Below, one piece after another: positions 13,867 to 15,349 of a stretch of DNA of 15,349 nt. Both the position numbers and the translations under genes were made by a program. The DNA lies in the NCBI GenBank assembly GCA_031553975.1, contig JAVBKP010000083.1, positions 1 through 15,349 on the forward strand, read 5' to 3'. Numbering within the stretch: position 1 is the stretch's first letter; each line of letters starts with the position of its first letter. A model generated the notes under the pieces. That model was not told the DNA's origin. It made no database searches and saw nothing but the letters and a program-made list of their open reading frames with translations. Source of the DNA: JAVBKP01 sp031553975. GTDB lineage: Bacteria; Bacillota; Clostridia; Peptostreptococcales; Anaerovoracaceae.

Positions 13867-14442
13867 TTATATTCCTACTCGCAGATTTGCGAGGCTTTTT
13901 TCTTCGACTGATATATTATTGAATTTACGCATGCCACCTTCGCCTAATGGCGCTTGCCCCACAATTCCTACTTTCACTTCTACATTCATCGGTATATGGC
14001 AAAATCTAATAAGCTCAAACTCTTCTCCATCAGTGGAAAAATGAACTGCACAGTCGTCGTCTTTTCTGCTCACTTGCAACCAGATGCTATCTTGAACTAT
14101 GTACGGTCCTATGGCATCATCTGACACTTGGTTAGTAGCTACGCTAATAGCGGCTATTTTACCATTGTCTACAACTTCTAAACAACCTTTAATCCAGTGT
14201 GTTTCGTCGCTATAAATAAGCAATCCCACGCCATCATAGCACCCTTTGTTTTCCATTGATACTTTAGCGCGAATCACACAGTTTCCATTTAATTCAGTAT
14301 AATAAAATGGAGCATTACATACCATGGATTTACCATCTAAGGCACAAAACAAATCCGTCTTGTCAGGAACAAGCAAACTAACGCCGTCTTCAAATTCCTC
14401 AATATGACATTCATTCATCCACTTAAAATCTTTATTCATCAT
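13867..14442 (-). CDS. DUF1349 (concanavalin-like beta-sandwich) protein
   Basis: The 191-aa product fits the DUF1349 family: an early TDLFCALDGKSMVCNAPFYY segment, ENKGCYDGVGLLIYSDETHWIKGCLE in the middle, WLQVSRKDDDCAVHFSTDGEEF, and a C-terminal VKVGIVGQAPLGEGG strand region. These proteins resemble laminin-G/lectin-like carbohydrate-binding folds, but no activity is established. No signal peptide is seen, so it is cytoplasmic. The start at 14442 (or the adjacent ATG at 14439) has GGAAAGGCGG upstream; a longer reading would run back through the terminator and tRNA and is rejected. It lies directly downstream of the tRNA-Ala terminator with no clear promoter of its own. Confidence 0.78.
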   Translation of the reverse strand: MMNKDFKWMNECHIEEFEDGVSLLVPDKTDLFCALDGKSMVCNAPFYYTELNGNCVIRAKVSMENKGCYDGVGLLIYSDETHWIKGCLEVVDNGKIAAISVATNQVSDDAIGPYIVQDSIWLQVSRKDDDCAVHFSTDGEEFELIRFCHIPMNVEVKVGIVGQAPLGEGGMRKFNNISVEEKSLANLRVGI

Positions 14443-14466
14443 CTTAGCATCCGCCTTTCCTTTAAC

Positions 14467-14500
14467 AAAAGACACCATAAAAACGATTACGGTGCCTTTT
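14467..14500 (-). terminator. Terminator downstream of tRNA-Ala
   Basis: On the minus strand AAAAGGCACC (14500-14491) and GGTGTCTTTT (14476-14467) form a 10-bp stem with one G-T wobble around a 14-nt loop, ending in a T-run. It lies between the tRNA 3' end and the DUF1349 ribosome site. Confidence 0.65.
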
Positions 14501-14506
14501 ATTATT

Positions 14507-14582
14507 TGGTGGAGATAAGGAGGATCGAACTCCTGACCTCTTGACTGCCAGTCAAGCGCGCTCCCAGCTGCGCTATACCCCC
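14507..14582 (-). tRNA. tRNA-Ala, anticodon GGC
   Basis: A 76-nt cloverleaf read on the minus strand: acceptor GGGGGTA/TATCTCC, D-arm GCGC-AGCTGGGA-GCGC, anticodon arm CTTGA-CTGGCAG-TCAAG with anticodon GGC, 5-nt variable loop, T-arm AGGAG-TTCGATC-CTCCT, discriminator A and genomically encoded CCA. The third acceptor pair is G-U (G3:U70), the main identity element for alanyl-tRNA synthetase, agreeing with the anticodon, which reads GCC and GCU codons. The fifth acceptor pair is also G-U. Confidence 0.96.
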
Positions 14583-14598
14583 ATATTTTACAAAAATT

Positions 14599-14627
14599 AG
14601 TATACACTAAAATTCATGCAATGTGAA
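14599..14627 (-). promoter_or_regulatory. Promoter of tRNA-Ala
   Basis: Minus strand TTCACA (14627-14622), 17-nt spacer, TATACT (14604-14599). Initiation near 14592 would give a 5' leader of about 10 nt for RNase P to remove. Confidence 0.55.
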
Positions 14628-14656
14628 GCATTAATTTATATTTTGACAAAAAAATA

Positions 14657-14686
14657 TTGCATGTCATGTCCAAAAGGAGATATAAT
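14657..14686 (+). promoter_or_regulatory. Promoter of the CofE-like gene
   Basis: TTGCAT (14657-14662), 18-nt spacer and a perfect TATAAT (14681-14686), placing the start near 14692 and a leader of about 40 nt before the ATG. Confidence 0.55.
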
Positions 14687-14730
14687 TTTAGAGTGCTTTC
14701 TAGCAAGAGTTTAGATGGGGAGGGATTTAC

Positions 14731-15349
14731 ATGGAAAGACTTACAGGAACAGTAGTAAGAGGGCTAAGAGCGCCTATCATACGAGAAGGGGACGACCTTA
14801 GAAAAATCGTCGTAGAAACAGTTCTTACAGCGCAAAAGGCTGGAGAGTATCAAATAGGGGATAGAGATATTATTGCCATGACAGAGGCGATTGTTGCAAG
14901 AGCCCAAGGAAATTATGCAACGACGGATCAGCTAGCGGCAGACATAAAGGCGAAATTTCCAGAAGGTACAGTTGGTGTAATCTTCCCTATACTTAGCAGA
15001 AATCGATTTGCTATTTGCCTCCGTGGTATAGCAAGAGGGACTAAAAAAGTCATATTGATGCTTAGTTATCCTAGCGATGAAGTGGGGAATCATTTATTGG
15101 ACATTGATTTGCTAGATGAAAAAGGTATTAATCCATACTCTGATGTGCTGACACAAGAAGAGTTCGAGTCTAAACTTGGCAAATCCAAGCATGAATTCAC
15201 AGGTATGGACTATGTGAACTACTATAAAGGGCTAATCCAAGAAGAGGGTGCAGAAGCGGAAGTTGTTTTTGCCAATAGCCCAAAGGCTATTTTACAATAT
15301 ACAAAACATGTTTTGGCATGTGACATTCACACTAGAGTTAGAACAAAGC
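14731..15349 (+). CDS. Coenzyme F420-0:L-glutamate ligase (CofE-like) family protein, 5' part
   Basis: An ATG at 14731 with GGGGAGG upstream opens a frame that stays open to the window edge (206 codons seen). The N terminus (MERLTGTVVRGLRAPIIREGDDLRKIVVETV), DIIAMTEAIVARAQGNYATTDQ, and FPILSRNRFAICLRGIARG match the CofE/FbiB-type glutamate ligase family as found in Firmicutes. True CofE adds gamma-linked glutamates to F420-0 with GTP. Clostridia generally do not make F420, so these homologues may ligate an amino acid to another acceptor; this is inference. Later parts read DEKGINPYSDVLTQEEF and VVFANSPKAILQYTKHVLACDIHTR. The C-terminal part lies outside. Confidence 0.75.
   Translation, partial: MERLTGTVVRGLRAPIIREGDDLRKIVVETVLTAQKAGEYQIGDRDIIAMTEAIVARAQGNYATTDQLAADIKAKFPEGTVGVIFPILSRNRFAICLRGIARGTKKVILMLSYPSDEVGNHLLDIDLLDEKGINPYSDVLTQEEFESKLGKSKHEFTGMDYVNYYKGLIQEEGAEAEVVFANSPKAILQYTKHVLACDIHTRVRTK

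Noticed and set aside
14443..14607. N-terminal extension of the DUF1349 frame
   Set aside because: It translates the tRNA-Ala and its terminator, so it cannot be real coding sequence.
14643..14686. TTGACA at 14643 paired with TATAAT at 14681 as a promoter
   Set aside because: The spacer would be 32 nt; TTGCAT at 14657 gives a normal 18-nt spacer to the same -10.
1..15349. CRISPR arrays, insertion sequences, phage or integration signatures
   Set aside because: No spaced repeat arrays, transposase or integrase frames, or target-site duplications were seen; the tRNA 3' end has no nearby integrase or repeated copy in the window.

Overview
The window reads as a chromosomal segment of a low-GC anaerobic Firmicute, most likely an amino-acid-fermenting member of the Clostridia. 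The grounds are AT-rich intergenic DNA, consensus sigma-A promoters, strong AGGAGG-type ribosome binding sites, ferredoxin-dependent 2-oxoacid metabolism, and a tRNA with an encoded CCA end. Genus cannot be fixed from the sequence alone.

Left part (1-8300) is a fermentation block. It starts with the last codons of a membrane protein and a leftward IclR-family regulator. Divergent from that regulator, one consensus promoter with a perfect dyad over its -10 box drives six tightly packed genes: a small 2[4Fe-4S] ferredoxin-type subunit, the alpha (VorB-like), beta and gamma subunits of a 2-oxoacid:ferredoxin oxidoreductase, a fused ADP-forming acyl-CoA synthetase, and a divergent Glu/Leu/Phe/Val-type dehydrogenase. 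Read together these encode a full route: amino acid to 2-oxoacid (NAD-linked dehydrogenase), 2-oxoacid to acyl-CoA plus reduced ferredoxin, acyl-CoA to free acid plus ATP. A convergent M29 aminopeptidase, behind a shared bidirectional terminator, could supply the amino acids.

Middle part (8300-12000): sfsA sits upstream of the aminopeptidase in a leftward pair. Its leader holds a promoter, hairpins and an intrinsic terminator, then a second promoter, an arrangement that fits either a small RNA of about 105 nt or an attenuated leader. Rightward genes follow: a two-TM SPFH protein paired with a ribbon-helix-helix protein, then an unusual fusion of a MerR DNA-binding domain, a four-Cys zinc ribbon and a methyltransferase-like domain.

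Right part (12000-15349): a secreted LysM-FAD flavoprotein of the fumarate-reductase superfamily that lacks the expected active-site histidines, a leftward DUF1349 protein lying just beyond a terminator behind tRNA-Ala(GGC), and the 5' part of a CofE-like (F420-0:glutamate ligase family) gene that runs off the window. Most transcription units are closed by clear hairpin terminators, so unit boundaries are well defined.
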